In this document: positions 47,961-60,727 of the stretch, in pieces | Numbering within the stretch: position 1 is the first letter of the stretch | How the letters are laid out: each line of letters opens with the position of its first letter | NCBI GenBank assembly: GCA_010645155.1 | Contig: JAAGOF010000023.1 | Coordinates: forward strand, 366,421 to 430,420 | Source of the DNA: Tigriopus japonicus | Lineage: Eukaryota > Arthropoda > Copepoda > Harpacticoida > Harpacticidae | DNA length: 64,000 nt | Direction of reading: 5' to 3' | Notes under the pieces: model-generated | What the model was told of the DNA's origin: nothing | What the model saw: only the letters and a program-made list of their open reading frames with translations | The model's database searches: none | Translations under genes and position numbers: made by a program

Positions 47961-50900
47961 GTGTGTTCCAAGACAATACTAATGAACCCTTTGAAAGGTG
48001 GAACCTGAAGATGCTTGACTTGGCTGCTTTTTTGTTGTGAATGGTAAACGCTTTTGACCTCCCACACCTGCTCTGTGGCTCTTTTCTTTTGGTGCAATAT
48101 CCCTCTCCTCTCCTCCGCCCTTGAGTAGGTAACGAGGTTTTGAAATCAGAAGTAACGAGTCTGTTCAGTTTTTGTCCGAAGGTCCTTTCAAATTCGATCG
48201 GTGGGACTACAAAGTAGAGTTGGCTTGATTTAGTCTCGAGACTTTGGGCCAGTCATCTCTTTTCTGCACCAAACCTTTAATGTGGGGAAGCCATTTCCTT
48301 TTATGCCCGTTAATAACCACCTTTGAACACCCTGAAGTACAGTCGAGTGATGCTCATTATAAATTTGGCTTACTAATCAAGATTGTTCTATCCTTGTTCA
48401 CTTCCTTACCCCAATGGGTTTGGTTTAAGCACCCTTATTACATTCTGGCGAAGAACATTCCGTGTCATGGCCGAAAAAAACGCGAGGCAAAAACTCTCGC
48501 AGTGAAGTTTGTGATGGATCTTCCCCTGTGTTTTTGCTCACTTGTCCACTTGTTAAGAGATTTCAAATGGATTCGGAACTGGCTTTAGTTATGACCGAGG
48601 GTTGCCATATAATCTCGAAAGATGCCAGTCCAATTAGCGAGTAGTATTCAAGCATGGAGATCTAATGACTATTCGAGATAAGTCCAATGACAAAAGAGAC
48701 TGAGGCCACTGCTGAAAGGTGGCTGTCATTCAGAATGACTTGACCTTGTTCTGAATTATGGGCTCCTCCACATTCTCAACGCAACCTACTTACTACTAAG
48801 TGAGAGATGCTATAATCCAACTTGAATAAGGCTTGATTTCCCTCTAGAAAAGTGAGGACAAGTTGTCTAGCAAGTCAAAGGATTATAAATGGGACTGCCA
48901 GGAACAACCCTGAGCGAGAATTTGAACTTGCCGCCTTTTATGACGAGCGAATCGTGCGTTTTTGTACAAGCGGGACAAGGCTTTGGACTAGATTATATTT
49001 CAATTTTGACCAAAGTGCCACTTTCAGACCGTCTGGCTTTGTCTCCATTAGATACCGGAATTGTCAAGTCCCAAGACCCATTTTTGTGTGAGAACGTCGG
49101 GGGCCATACACTCAAGAACTGTCAACTGTCCCCAACAATTCAGCTTTACCTCTCCTCACTGAAGTACGAACAGTTCACATGATCTACTTCCGGATGAAAA
49201 GCACTTGGTTAAGGGTCTTGGAAAGAGAAGGACTTCTAGCTTGATCACTTTTTTTTGCCTCTCAACGACCTCAGACAAGAGATTGACGATCTGAAATTCT
49301 TGTTCTGATTGTTGCTCGTTCAACTCAACTCATTATATTGCCCTACATTGAAAACGAACCGAGTCTCTGTCGAGTCGATTGGACTCACTAAGAGCAATAA
49401 AATAGAAGGACCACACACGTCTAATCAAGATGGAATTGAATTGATTAGAGCCTAAATCTTGCAACCAAGGTAGGTACAAATCTGGTGCAACTTCAGCATC
49501 CCTAGACTTTTTGTTGTTGTTGAATTGCTTGGACAACAAAACACACGAAAAAGCGAAGAGTTTGGGATGGGAATTTGATCCGTGTTCCACTTTGATTCCA
49601 GGTACTTATTAGCCTTCAAGCTCGCTTTGGCACCCAATACGTTGTTGTGATTCAGTTCAAGTGTTTACTGAGCTTTATTTTTAAAGTGGTTTCCCTTTGG
49701 AAAAAAAATGTCAGCGATTTGCAAAAGGAAAAAAACTTGTTCCACGCTTTGCTTAGATGATAGTTTAGAATGGCGATTGCAGTTACAGTAGATTGCATCG
49801 ATTGAACAACTTAAAAGGAGTTTAATCACTAATTGTTCGAGATAGAGAATTCCAATTGAACTCGTGGAGATTATGTGCACTTATACTCGTGGTTTTAGTG
49901 ACAAAGAGCACGTTTGTCCATTGTATTCATTGAACGTACGTCCCAGGTATTTTGTTCAGGCTTGAGCAAGAGTTGTAAATCCGATGCACAGGGCGGATTT
50001 GCTAATTTTGGTTTGACCAATTAATCGGATGTGGAAGGGAGTTTGGTAGAATATTCCAGTGTGGCCATATTTCCACGAATGATTTCGATCTTGGAACTAA
50101 AGTGACACTATCGGTCCAGAGTCTTGAACACGCCTTCTATTGATCAAACACGTGCGTAAAATCCTCGCGTAATCCCGTACCCATGCCGAAAAAAATTATA
50201 GCCGCCCTTCGCCTCCAACTTGTCGGTAGACCTAATGAAATGGAAACTTGTTTCTGATTTATTTGGATGTGACCTCCAAGTAAATCAAGACCCTTTCGAG
50301 TCAAACATGGACAGATGAAATTTCAAGATTGGTTGAGCTGTCCCTGGAGGAATTCGCCTGACTTGAATCGCAGATCCTGAAGCGACTTGGGCAGGCTAAT
50401 GCAAATTCAATTGCACCAAATTGTTGGCTACTGGGGATGCTGAGCTTTTTTCCAGATTATCTAGCTACTTCAAGTTGGAGGATGCGTGTGTCCGTAGATC
50501 ATTCCTCGGTATCTTTAAGTTCTTCAAGGGGGGACATTTCCTAATACATGACATGTCGATAACTGATAACAAGGCTATGGTTTGGAGACAGACCATTTTT
50601 CAAACAGACAACGATCAGTACTCAAATCTCCGGCTCTTGAAACGCCATTAATCCTCTCAATTTTGAGGTTCACACCCTATTCCATTTTAATTCAACGACT
50701 TCCCAATCGTATTTGGAAAGAGAGTAAAAAGCGCTTCAGACTTTGAAGTTCGGTCTGTACTCCCAAAAGCTTCTTGAAGAAGTGCATGAATTTGGATGAA
50801 GTGGCAGTCTTAAAAAAGCAATTTTGGAAAGCTTACCATCAACTTCCTTTTGCAACTAACTAATTGCAAATCTGCCTTTTTCTTGTTTGTTCAAAATTTG

Positions 50901-53788
50901 AGTTCTTCAAAAAGAGATTGGGAAGTGGATAAAGAGTGAAGCAGTCCTGTGATGAAGTGAGCACTTTAGCGGATGGTCGGAAATGATGATCATAAATCCT
51001 TGGACAAGATTTGGAAGCTTCAAATCGATTGCACACTTGCCACAAATGGGTGGAGTTTCTCTTTTAGCATATTCGTTTTACTTGCTCTCTGGGCGAATGC
51101 ATTGCTTTTCAGTGGTGGTTGTACCATTAATAGAGTGATTGCTCATCGGGTGGAAGGGGTTTGCACGTGGAAAAAAAATATCAATCCCCCCTACCAGGCT
51201 CATAAAAATCGATCCTTTGAGCGGAACTGAACAGGAAAAAAGAACCCACCCGATCTATTCTCAGTGGCAAGAATGCCTCTACATTCGGATACTTGTGGAA
51301 GGGCCTGGTGCAAAGCCATCGAAATACCTTGTCATTCCATTACAATATTTTTTTATGCAGTCCACACAAATAAAAATCCGTTCCAAAAAAGGTTTGCACA
51401 AAGTCGCCCGGAATCGCCTTCGTTCAGGGTGACCGATTTGAGAATACAAAACATTCCGAGAATTCCTCTCATAATTTGGAGTTGGAATCCAACCTTTAGG
51501 CCTTTTTATGGCCTTCCAACTAAGGTGATGTTGGATTCTCTTGAGGCATGCCAAATATGATTTCTCGTCATTTTTTTTCTTCCGCCGAATTCTGCTAAGC
51601 TGACCTACTGAGAAGTGGCAGGGGTTAATTACAGAATAAATCGGCGGGGGCTGAGGCTCAAATTTATCACGTCATTCGGGAACAAATTGATTCTCCACAC
51701 CTGGAGTATCGAACAGTTGTTTTCGTTTGTGTTTCAGTTCCGTCGTTGCATACCTTTGTATTCCACGGACTATTTGTTCATGCAATGAACTTTAGTATGT
51801 TGATTAGAGCAATAATAAACTTTTGAGACGTTAGATGAGATAGAGAGAATGAAGTATGGGCGGGAAGCATTCCACATAGTTCATAACAAGTGTTGAAAAG
51901 TAAGTATTTTGGTTGAAGTGGGCTAACAAGGGGGTGATGATGAATAATAACTAGGTCACCCTGCCGTTTAAGGGAGCTCGTTAATATAACACCGGACAAA
52001 ATTGGATTGCCGAAACTATTTATGTTAAAAACTTCCGAAAATCTATCTAGGAGAGGTTATGGCCCTTCAAAGTGAAAAATAATGGTTGCCTTGAACTCTC
52101 TCTCTCTTGGTACAGCCAAGAGTACTCACTCAAGAGTCTATCCAATGAGCTCATAGTAATGTTCATTGGTTTAAATTGCTTCTCTTGATTAAATTCTATT
52201 GTACAATCCAGAGATTAGAAGCTCCAAATTGTACCCAATTTAAAGAATAATGGCGATACAAATTTTTCTGTGTTCTTTTTGCTCGACTTCTTGCAACGAA
52301 AATATGGTCAAATGATAGTTCAAGAGCAAAAATCAACAAATCCAATGAGCGATGGATGACATGCGAAATATTACTTGAGAACCAAGAGGGGCCCCACATT
52401 TTTTTCTTAGGCATTCCGAGCAATGGCCAAGTCCTATCCACTTTCCGTTTTGGCTCTGGGCTGTTCGTATTCTGTTTTAGTGGCACGAGAGATATTATTT
52501 TTTCTACCTTTTTCTTCCAATCTTTGGTCTCGCTCGGTTATCTCGTGGAAATTGCCTCAAACCACGTGTCGTAATTCTTTTGCCCAAGTTTGAAGAGGCA
52601 CAAAAGAGAGGAAGAGAAACGCTTTCAACACATTCAATTATAATTTTTCCCTATGCTTTACGTGTGCCAGGTCATTGTAATTATGAGAAACATTGTCCGT
52701 GACGCAATCCATGAACGACGTCGTCCAGTATGTACTGCTGTTTACTGTATGCAGGCACTAGGCTCAAATCAATTAAGAGAAAACTCCACAAACCTCGACC
52801 AAAATGTTCCGCTCTTTTGTGATCTTTGGCTTGAGCATTTGGCCTAGAAATTTAAGACGCAACATGGCTTTTAAGATCATTGGATTTCTCTCAATGTGTT
52901 TGTTTTTCTGTCTGTATTCAACGGTTCGAACCAATTTAGAAATGGGTTTCCAGTCTTTCAATTTCGAACCTCGGGTCGTGAAAACCTTCACAACAAATCT
53001 GAAAGACCTTTATTGTTCGAGTCTCTCTCGATTTGGAAATGTGACAGCCAATCATTTCCGTCTCCAAGCATTGCTCTCTTTCATTGTGAGGGCGTCCCCT
53101 TAAAGTTGTCAAGATATTTTTTTACCCGTCTATATTTTGGAGAAGGTGTGGGAGAGTGATAAATTGCTCTTAATGATGTTTGCCGGATTCGAATTGCCTG
53201 ATATTGATTTGAAGGGCTCCGTTGATTGACACCTTCCCAGATCACAATGGCTTTGACGGGCAGTGTTGTTCCTTTGGTCCGCTGTGGCAAACAATGCGAG
53301 GAAACCAATTCATGCTTAATAGTTTCCTGGAAGGATGTGAGAACGAATCTTGTTTAATGAGATTGAGATCGGGTTATTAGCCATTAGTTGTCCTTCAGTG
53401 CTGCAGCTGGCACAAGACCGCGAAAGATGGGAATCGCATTTTTGCCAAATGACCTCTTACCTTTGAAGGATGGGAATTGACCATGTGTGAGATGATATCT
53501 TCTCCATTCCTCATGGTAATAAGATTTTGATGCAACACTCCAAAATAACCTGCCAGAGCATCGTAGCCATTCGTCAATGCCAAATATGAGGAACCGCCGC
53601 TGATGATCCAATTGACAACCTTGGGGAAGATTCCGTCCCGTTCAAGCTTGGCGTGTTCATAAATCTTGCCGATAAAGTCTCATTTCGACGTCATTATGCA
53701 AATATCGAGTTCTGTCTTTCGAATCTTGGGTTACAAGCTCAACACCTTTTAACCTACATTTGGGCACGAAATTACATCCTGCATGAAC

Positions 53789-53824
53789 AAAGATCATAAG
53801 AATGTCAAAGATCATAAGAATGTC
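53789..53824 (+). repeat. 18-bp tandem duplication
   Basis: Two exact adjacent copies of AAAGATCATAAGAATGTC. Confidence 0.9.
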
Positions 53825-54189
53825 AGCGCTTAAAAATCTTCAACCCAAGCATGAAGACATTCAACCCGTTCTTAGAAGTTACTCTGCTGTCAATACGTTG
53901 CCATTCTGAGAACCAAATAATTCCGAGAGCAACTATATATCCTCACTAGATAGAGGGATGGATAGATCATTAGAGTGAACATGCATTTAAATACTTCCAT
54001 CCTGGCTGAAGTAGGTCTTGGCGACGTGTTTTTTATGTCCCGAACTCGTTTCGTGCTCGTATTTATTTGTGAGTAGGTGCCATTTGGGAAGGCAGGCATT
54101 GAGAAAAGGCATCATCCATCCATCGGTGGTGGTGGTGGTGATGCTGATGATGATGATCTACAATGGCCGCGATGAGAGGCATTTTGTTG

Positions 54190-54308
54190 CATGCACTTTG
54201 AAAGAATCAACCAGCGATTTGGATGACTTTTTGGCTTCAGGGGGACGCTCTTTGGACAAATTTGGTAGCAACAAGGTCGATGATGACGACGATTGGAACG
54301 ATCTTTGA
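54190..54308 (+). pseudogene. Coding-like acidic C-terminal tail, origin unknown
   Basis: A frame reads KESTSDLDDFLASGGRSLDK, then VDDDDDWNDL and a TGA at 54306-54308. An acidic run ending in a Trp motif is typical of real C-terminal tails (for example endocytic adaptor-binding WxxL-like motifs). Upstream the frame passes into a GGT/GAT microsatellite with no clear start or acceptor. It may be the remnant of a retrocopy or the last exon of an undetected gene. Confidence 0.22.
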
Positions 54309-56638
54309 GAGCCGGTTAGCTTAGGAGTGAGGGAGGACGACGACGACAACGACGACTAAAACGACCAAGACATACTAAAGGAGGAGGGCCCTTCAAATCA
54401 GGAAATGATTGTCATTCCCTCCTCCCCATTTCAATTCAGTTTAACCTGACTTGAAAGACCGGCATTCCGGCTTCTGGTCAGTTTTTGGATGTCTCCATCC
54501 GGATATCCACAATCGAGAGGACTTGAGATGCAATCAGACTAGCCCTAATATTGAGGCGTTAAGATTGATGGGCACGCTTTTTAGAAGGCATTCTTTTTGG
54601 AAACTGGGCTCAAATAAATATGAAGTACGAATGCTAACATGCGAGTTTCTACTTTCGGAGACTTTTTCATAAAAAAAATGAAAACTTATCCCCACAATCT
54701 CATTTCTCAGTTTAGCAGCATTTCATCGGAGATGTATACGTCCGAGCAAAGAAAAAGCATGAAGATCTTCACTTTTTGAGCGAGTTTGTCAATATTAACG
54801 TCAAGTTGAAGAAGTTTGAAATGGTCGCTGAATGCAAAGTTTCTCAACCCTTTCTTTGCCGTTGGTCGTTGATGGAAGGCCTTCTCTTCTTCAAGGAAAC
54901 CTTTCAACCTTGGCCATGTTCCTTTCAACAAGGCGAGGGTGTATTTGCTAATATTTAATGAAGTTTGACATCGAGAGTCTGAAAGCTAGAAAAATGGGCT
55001 TCCTTGAAGAAAACGGTCTCAATTTCATTTCCCGGTACAAAATAAAAGGCTTGGCACTGCAGTGGTTCCTTTCTTTCTCTCTGTTGAGTCATCTAGCATA
55101 ATGTGTGCTAGGGTCTCCCTTGGGTGAAATCATTCTTTTACTTGAGAGGGTGCTAAGACCTCATGAAATTTACTACTTCTACTAGAACAACCTCTGTTCT
55201 GTATCCAACCAAGAACTCTGAATGTAGGAAAGTACAAGATCTCGTAAATGTGGGCGAGACGGGCTTGTTAAGTCTTGTTAGACCGTCTTGAAAATACCAT
55301 TTACGAGAGTTTCGCTTCAATTTGGTCCTCTTTGATGTTTCAGGTATGTTTATTTATGGTTTTGCGGCAGAAATCGGACTCGACCTGCCCTCTTTCCCTC
55401 CCTCGTTTACCGGATGATGATTATACGAAACCGATCGTTCATCTCACCTAGCCAATTAAGTCGATGAATAATGAGCTCGAAAGCTCTAAGCATCCATTTT
55501 CTTTGAATATCTCAACGTTAAATCCCTTTGGGCTTATTAGAAGTACACACAGACGCGGCGTGAAATGAACTCCTCAAAAATGGGCCATCTTGACGTTTGA
55601 TCTCAAAACTTCGGGAGTAGGAAAATGAAAATGAAAGAGAACGAATAGGGGGGTCAGATTAGAGTTCATTTTTTACATATTCAGCCCCTCTGCTGTATGT
55701 GTGTGTAATGGTGCATAGCCAGGCGGATAATTGATGATCACCCAGCAAGGGGTTTCCGTGAGAATTTGCATCTTTAGTCCCGCTGTGGTCAAAAGTGGAA
55801 TTAACTTGTTAACCTTGCCCACAGGTGCCTTTTGTACACTTGAAGAGCTCAACCCCCCAAAGAAACGTCCGGAAGACGCTCTTTTGGACATTGGGCAGGA
55901 ATCATCTTTGTTAATGTCTTTGGCATGTGGAGTGCCAAAACGGAACTCTTGGAATGGTTTTCACGCTTTCAAGACATTTATGGACCGTTTTTTGCGGCCA
56001 ATTTATGAGACCCTGTCGTGTTTATGTCTCTTTTGACCCGATCCCAATTTTCGACATTGAAGGTTGCTCCAGAAGGCTTCTTCTGACAGGTTTTTTTCTG
56101 AGGCCGACTTTGTGACTGCTTTGTCAAAACTGGTTGCATGGACTGACTATATTTGCTTTTGGGTGGGAAGGACAATCATCGGACATCAAAGGGATCCTAG
56201 TTTGACATCATCGGAAGAGATTCGTTTTAGCTCTATTGTTAGCTAGTTAGGGGATCCTGACAAAAGGATTGGGTGGATTATTTCTCAATTTTTGAGCTTT
56301 GATCAAAGAGAAAAAGATCTTTCAATTTGCAAGAGACAGATGGTCTAGACAGGAGGAGACTACTTTGGAAGAACCATTTAGGATAAGATGGTGGTCGTCG
56401 TCAGATTAACAACAAAGAATCTTGTTTGGGCCTGTTCAATTTAATGAGGAGCACTTTTTGGAGCTTCAAAGAGTTGTAAAACACCCACACTTGATGTGCT
56501 CCATCTTACTATTCAGGTGGTGAATAATCAAAAATTGGCTCAAATCTCCCACTTTAAAGCATTTTTTCCGGGTTCTAAAAAGTTGGGGTTTCTTATTGAA
56601 AATCAAACTCCAACAGATGAGATCTTCCATCCGACATA

Positions 56639-56686
56639 AGAGGGTCAATAGCCAGTAGGAATAGAGGGTCAATAGCCAGTAGGAAT
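56639..56686 (+). repeat. 24-bp tandem duplication
   Basis: Two exact adjacent 24-bp copies, each containing GGGTCAATAGCCAGTAGGAA. Confidence 0.92.
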
Positions 56687-58634
56687 AAAAATCTCAGTTT
56701 GGATAAAGATTGGCCTAAGGCTCTTGGAATTGTATTGAGAAGCTTCGAGCAATTGTCGCCGACTCGTCTTTGGCTATCCTTGGCAACCAACCAACATCAG
56801 TCCCTTCTACGACCATCACCATCAGTATCCCCATTTGGTTTCTTTCCGACCCTAATTAGATGGACAGAGGTAGAGAAACGGAAATATGCCCAAACCTTTT
56901 GCATTGAATGTGTCGGAGGTAACATTCGACTTCACACTTACTTCCCTCAACTTGTTGGGCATACCAAACAACCAACCAGCCAACCAGCCACCATTGGCCA
57001 AACTGACTCAATGTGAATTTGACGACCTTGAGTTCTGGCAAGTAATCCTGGGCAATTATTTCTTTAGAGCAACCTTCAATCAATCTTCATGCGTTGGATT
57101 CATACATTCTCTGTCAAAGAGATAACTAGACACGCGGGGCTCGGAAACTTGATATTAAACTCATCAGACCAATGATGATCTAATCCCGGCTGCAATTACT
57201 TTTATTGCATTTCCTCTTTGAAAAGGGCGTTTCGTCGCAATTTGGATACTCCACGGACTTTGGTGGTATGTAGAACAATGAAAAATCGATCTGAGGCCTT
57301 TTGATTGCTTTGAAGTTCTTATTAACGCCACAGAAACCGCCTCTTTGGTCCTTCGGGCATCGTCTTTGAGGTGCGAGCGATTCGATAGAATCTGCTCCGT
57401 CACTCACTCGCTCTTCTATCTATCTCTCTGGATGCCCGTCATTGTTTTGTTCAAGGGTTTATGAAACCCTTATTCCTAATATGACACTGAGCAATCGCAC
57501 TTGGCTAGCTAGCACTAAGGGAACTGGATATCTATTATTCCAGTGTCTGCTTTCGGGCATCTCTTAGGCAAGATGGCTGACAGCCATTATAGATAATTTT
57601 TCACTCCCGACATACAAGGATATCCTGGAAATCATCTCCTTTCCTGCTCTGACGATGAATTTACATATCCTAAAAATGGCATCGCTTATCGTGACGTCAT
57701 CAAGAAGATTGGACCTTTGTCAACTTCATGAGACAAGACTTTAGCCAATTAATTGTTGCCAAACTTTTTGTCGAAACATGAATAGGCCTTCATCCGAGGT
57801 TTCCGAAATTGAGTGCTTAACAGCGGTAGAATGAAGGGGCCTGTGTTTGAAATATTTGTCTTTCCCCTTGAACCGGTATTCCCACCGCTTTTGAGCGCGC
57901 AACAGGATTTTAAAGTCCTCGCTCGTGACCAGAATCCCACCATTCACCAATTGAAGAACCACCCACGTGTCCTCGTTGAAGAGACTCTTGCTTGTGCTGA
58001 AAGAATTGCGGACGAAAAAGTTTGATACCTCAAACGACTCTCGGTAAATGGGAAATGGAACTTATCGATCCAGGGGGAGAAGAGCGTGTGGTATGCGTCC
58101 TTTTGTTGCATTGGCGAGGACATCGCCGATTGGATTCTTCTTTCAAAATGTGTCCACCGCTTGATCCTCTTTTTTTTGTTGTTGGGTTTGATATACAGTA
58201 CCAAAAGCGAGAACCTGAGCGAAAGAGACCGAGTATGTATGTTGAGGCAATGGACGGGCAAGGTCCTTTCCCCGTTCATTTGGGGATGGTTCAAGGCTTC
58301 AGTGTTCCCTTCTGTTGTTCCAACTACCTCGATCGAGCCCTTGAAATTGAAGAGGATCCCCTGAGCGAGAAAGAGAGAATCACTCTGTGGAGGAACATGG
58401 AACCAGAGGAGAAAATCGAGCAAGAGAGGGGAAGAGTCAGTTCCACGCGAACGTTCGTGGAACAAGCAAGCACTTCCCACTTGAACTTCTGGTGTGTGAG
58501 TGTCTACCCACTCAAGGACATTTTAGCACGGGATTAGATGAGCATGAACATCCCAAGTACTACGGACGTTTGGATTCCTGCTTAATGGTGCATTCAACTC
58601 AGAATTCCAAAGTGTGGTGATAGTGCACGTGAAC

Positions 58635-59069
58635 ATGTTAAGCGAAGAGTTTCGAAAGGCTGAAACCACTCCCTATTACTCAACCTTCACGAATAATCTC
58701 CAACAAGAGCGTTTGGCCGCTCTTCAACCTTCCAAAGATATCGATGAAAGCGACGGTGATTCCCTAGCCCATCGGTTGTCAGAGACTATTTGTGGCTTTT
58801 ACCGAGCCCTACTTTATCGGATTGGCGTAGCTTGTCTTCCCTGCTTTGAGATCGCGTCGGCCTTCAATTTGTTTGGATTGTTCTCGCCCAAGAATTGTGA
58901 GGACGATGTTCTTCTTAGTCGTGCCACTTCGCCCACATCCGCCCACTCTGTACATTCGGTACAGTTGATGGAGAACGGAGAGGCTAATGGGGTCTCCGGT
59001 TTGGACAAAGAGCCACCCATTCTCAGTGCTGCATCGACCACCCCCAAGGACCACAAGAAAGCCAAAAAG
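58635..59069 (+). CDS. Candidate first coding exon of a C2-only Slp isoform
   Basis: An ATG at 58635 opens 145 codons with protein-like content: SEEFRKAETTPYYSTFTNNL, a hydrophobic, Cys-containing stretch (FYRALLYRIGVACLPCF), then a Ser/Thr/Pro-rich part (SRATSPTSAHSVHSV) ending in KDHKKAKK at an AAG|GTGCTC donor (59070). The exit phase 0 matches the acceptor at 59623, giving KKAKK joined to KPRGIHSPTG. The Cys residues next to a hydrophobic stretch could be palmitoylated; this is speculation. The frame stays open to 59279 if not spliced, so an unrelated intronless gene or decayed gene is also possible. Neighbouring frames at 57.8-58.5 kb look partly coding but break frame. Confidence 0.33.
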
Positions 59070-59623
59070 GTGCTCACATCAATGTTTGGCCAAGACTGCA
59101 CCCACCATCAAGACCAATTTATGGGCCTCACTAGGGGGAATCTGGTCTTGATGGTCCTTTGGTTTTTCCCCTTTCACGAAATTGCTCGCAACAACGCCGT
59201 TTTAATTGGCAACATCAAGGCTCAAACCAAAAAGTTGGCCTTTATGTTGTGGTATCCCTTTTGCTTCTTTTTGGATTGAACTTTCCTTGGCAAGTTGATT
59301 GAACAAAGCTAACAAAAGTAGAAAAGCAATATTTCGGAGGATTGGCTCCTGTGGCTTCTTGGCCTCACAGAAGCATAATCCAATCCATTTTCGTTGTTTC
59401 AATGGGATCCCCATGTGTTTTGGATGGTAATCCTCGTACCGGAAGTCCATTCATCATTCTTGGTTGTTCCATTGTTGTCGTTCTTGCTATTGCTTTCGTT
59501 CTGCTGACTCAACGTGGAACATGTGGCCTTCATTAAAGTCAATGTAAATGAGTAGGCTCACTAATTTATTTGTCTTGACCAAACATGAGTGCCTGCTGAA
59601 CAACTTGCCTTTTCCATGCCTAG
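59070..59623. other. Stretch between candidate C2-isoform exons
   Basis: This would be intron if 59069 splices to 59624. The open frame from 58635 continues to 59279. A short frame with one hydrophobic span lies at 59342-59536, with no recognised family. Confidence 0.35.
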
Positions 59624-59894
59624 AAACCACGTGGGATTCATTCTCCAACCGGATCATTACACAACATTTACATGGATCGACCTTCTTCCAACAGCGGAAG
59701 CGAGACTGACCTTAGGAAAACCAAGCCCAAACGTCGCCCCAAGATCGATCTTGCCACCAAAGGTCGGGTGGCCAGTGAGGTATTGTTGAGAAATAACAAA
59801 GGTCTGGTGGGGAAATGGGAAGAGTCGTCCAACCCACTCGCCAAAGAGCCCAGATCCAATTCGCTGACCAACATGAATCGCATCAAACTCAAAA
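59624..59894 (+). CDS. btsz: Alternative Slp/bitesize exon upstream of the C2 domains
   Basis: The frame reads KPRGIHSPTGSLHNIYMDRP, SSNSGSETDLRKTKPKRRP, then TKGRVASEVLLRNNKGLV and NSLTNMNRIKLK, a basic, Ser-rich linker. The acceptor TTTCCATGCCTAG at 59623 and donor AAAA|GTAAGG at 59895 bound it. It enters in phase 0, so 15451, 16409 or the candidate 59069 could feed it. It exits after one base (A|AT, Asn), matching 60552. The internal ATG at 59672 could also start a C2-only protein. The giant exon (phase 1) cannot splice directly to it, so it marks isoforms that skip the giant exon. If the donor is not used, the frame stops at 59918-59920 with AATAAA at 60122. Confidence 0.62.
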
Positions 59895-60121
59895 GTAAGG
59901 GCGATGAGGGTGCCAAATGAATGTGTAAGACCTTCTCCATATCACACTGGTCGACCATATCAGCAACCAAACAATAATCATAATAATCATACCAATGCTA
60001 CTTATGACAATAATGACAATGCATGGAGCCACAAAACTATTTTCTATCTACACCTCCATTGATTTTTGTGTCTCTTATATAGATATGTATGTGTGTGTGT
60101 TTTGATCTCGTTCATCCTTGG

Positions 60122-60127
60122 AATAAA
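60122..60127 (+). terminator. Possible intronic poly(A) signal
   Basis: An AATAAA lies 202 bases after the in-frame stop reached when the donor at 59895 is not used, preceded by a TG-rich tract. It may end a truncated transcript, or be fortuitous. Confidence 0.25.
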
Positions 60128-60551
60128 AAAGCTCTCAAGAAAGTACATCTCACACTGTTTTGCTCGGACCATCGGTTTTTGTTTTCTGCATGAAACTCGA
60201 GTTCACCTAGCCATTTGAGAGGGATTCCACATAACAGAGAGGATTATGTAATTTAGTTTTTGTATTGAGATGTGGGCGAAAAGCTCGTCAAAACTTCCAA
60301 AAAAGGCTCTGAGGAAAACTTCATCCGCGGTCGTTTCATTCCTTTTCAACGATAAACAAACTGACAAGGAAGCGAACTTGGAACCCTCTTCAAGTTTGTC
60401 ATGTGAATTTGTGGGAGCTGCCTGAAATATTTCATGCCCACGACTTGAGATAAATGTTGGTATGGCACATCTTTTGACAGGGACAGTCTCCTAGAGGATT
60501 GCATTTTTCCCCGATCCCTTAAGTAAAGCGTGTGGTTTCCTTGTTTTACAG

Positions 60552-60727
60552 ATGATGTGGCCAGCGAATTCTCGAGCAAGTCGGGGAGTCCTTCACCGGT
60601 GATCATGCGGGATTTCCGAGAGAGCTCGGTCAACTCGAAAAGTTCCTTGGAAACCAATGAAGAGGAACCACGGGATGAGCGCTACCCAAGTCCATTCAAC
60701 AAGGCCGGATCGCTTTCCTCTCTTGGG
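60552..60727 (+). CDS. btsz: Slp/bitesize linker exon before C2A
   Basis: This exon encodes 58 Ser/Glu-rich residues (DVASEFSSKSGSPSPVIMRD, then NEEEPRDERYPSPFNKAGS). The acceptor is TTGTTTTACAG at 60551 and the donor GGG|GTAAGT at 60728. It enters with two bases. The giant exon (G|AT, Asp) and 59894 (A|AT, Asn) both join it in frame, so it is the point where long and compact isoforms converge. It exits in phase 0 into the C2A exon at 61399. SPSP and YPSP motifs are likely proline-directed kinase sites (inference). Confidence 0.85.

Larger units (their letters stand above)
33450..58634. other. Very long intron of the Slp gene (first ~25 kb of 27.1 kb)
   Basis: Between donor 33450 and acceptor 60551 I found no complete gene on either strand. 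If the splice retention at 33450 occurred, the frame would stop at 33563-33565. Contents I can support are a hAT element (35037-35260), a dispersed repeat copy (38882-38931), a possible element at 45508-45669, short tandem duplications, ACTC microsatellites at about 42597-42620 and 43553-43570, and a few weak coding-like pieces listed separately. Confidence 0.6.

Noticed and set aside
52864..53103. Short frame beginning MAFKIIGFLSMCLFFCLY, resembling a secreted peptide with signal sequence
   Set aside because: It is one short frame of 79 codons in AT-rich intron, with no cleavage-site context, poly(A) signal or similarity I recognise.
57813..58537. Overlapping plus-strand frames with coding-like stretches just before 58.6 kb
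   Set aside because: Frames break at about 58022 and 58537, both strands are open, and no splice pair restores one reading frame.
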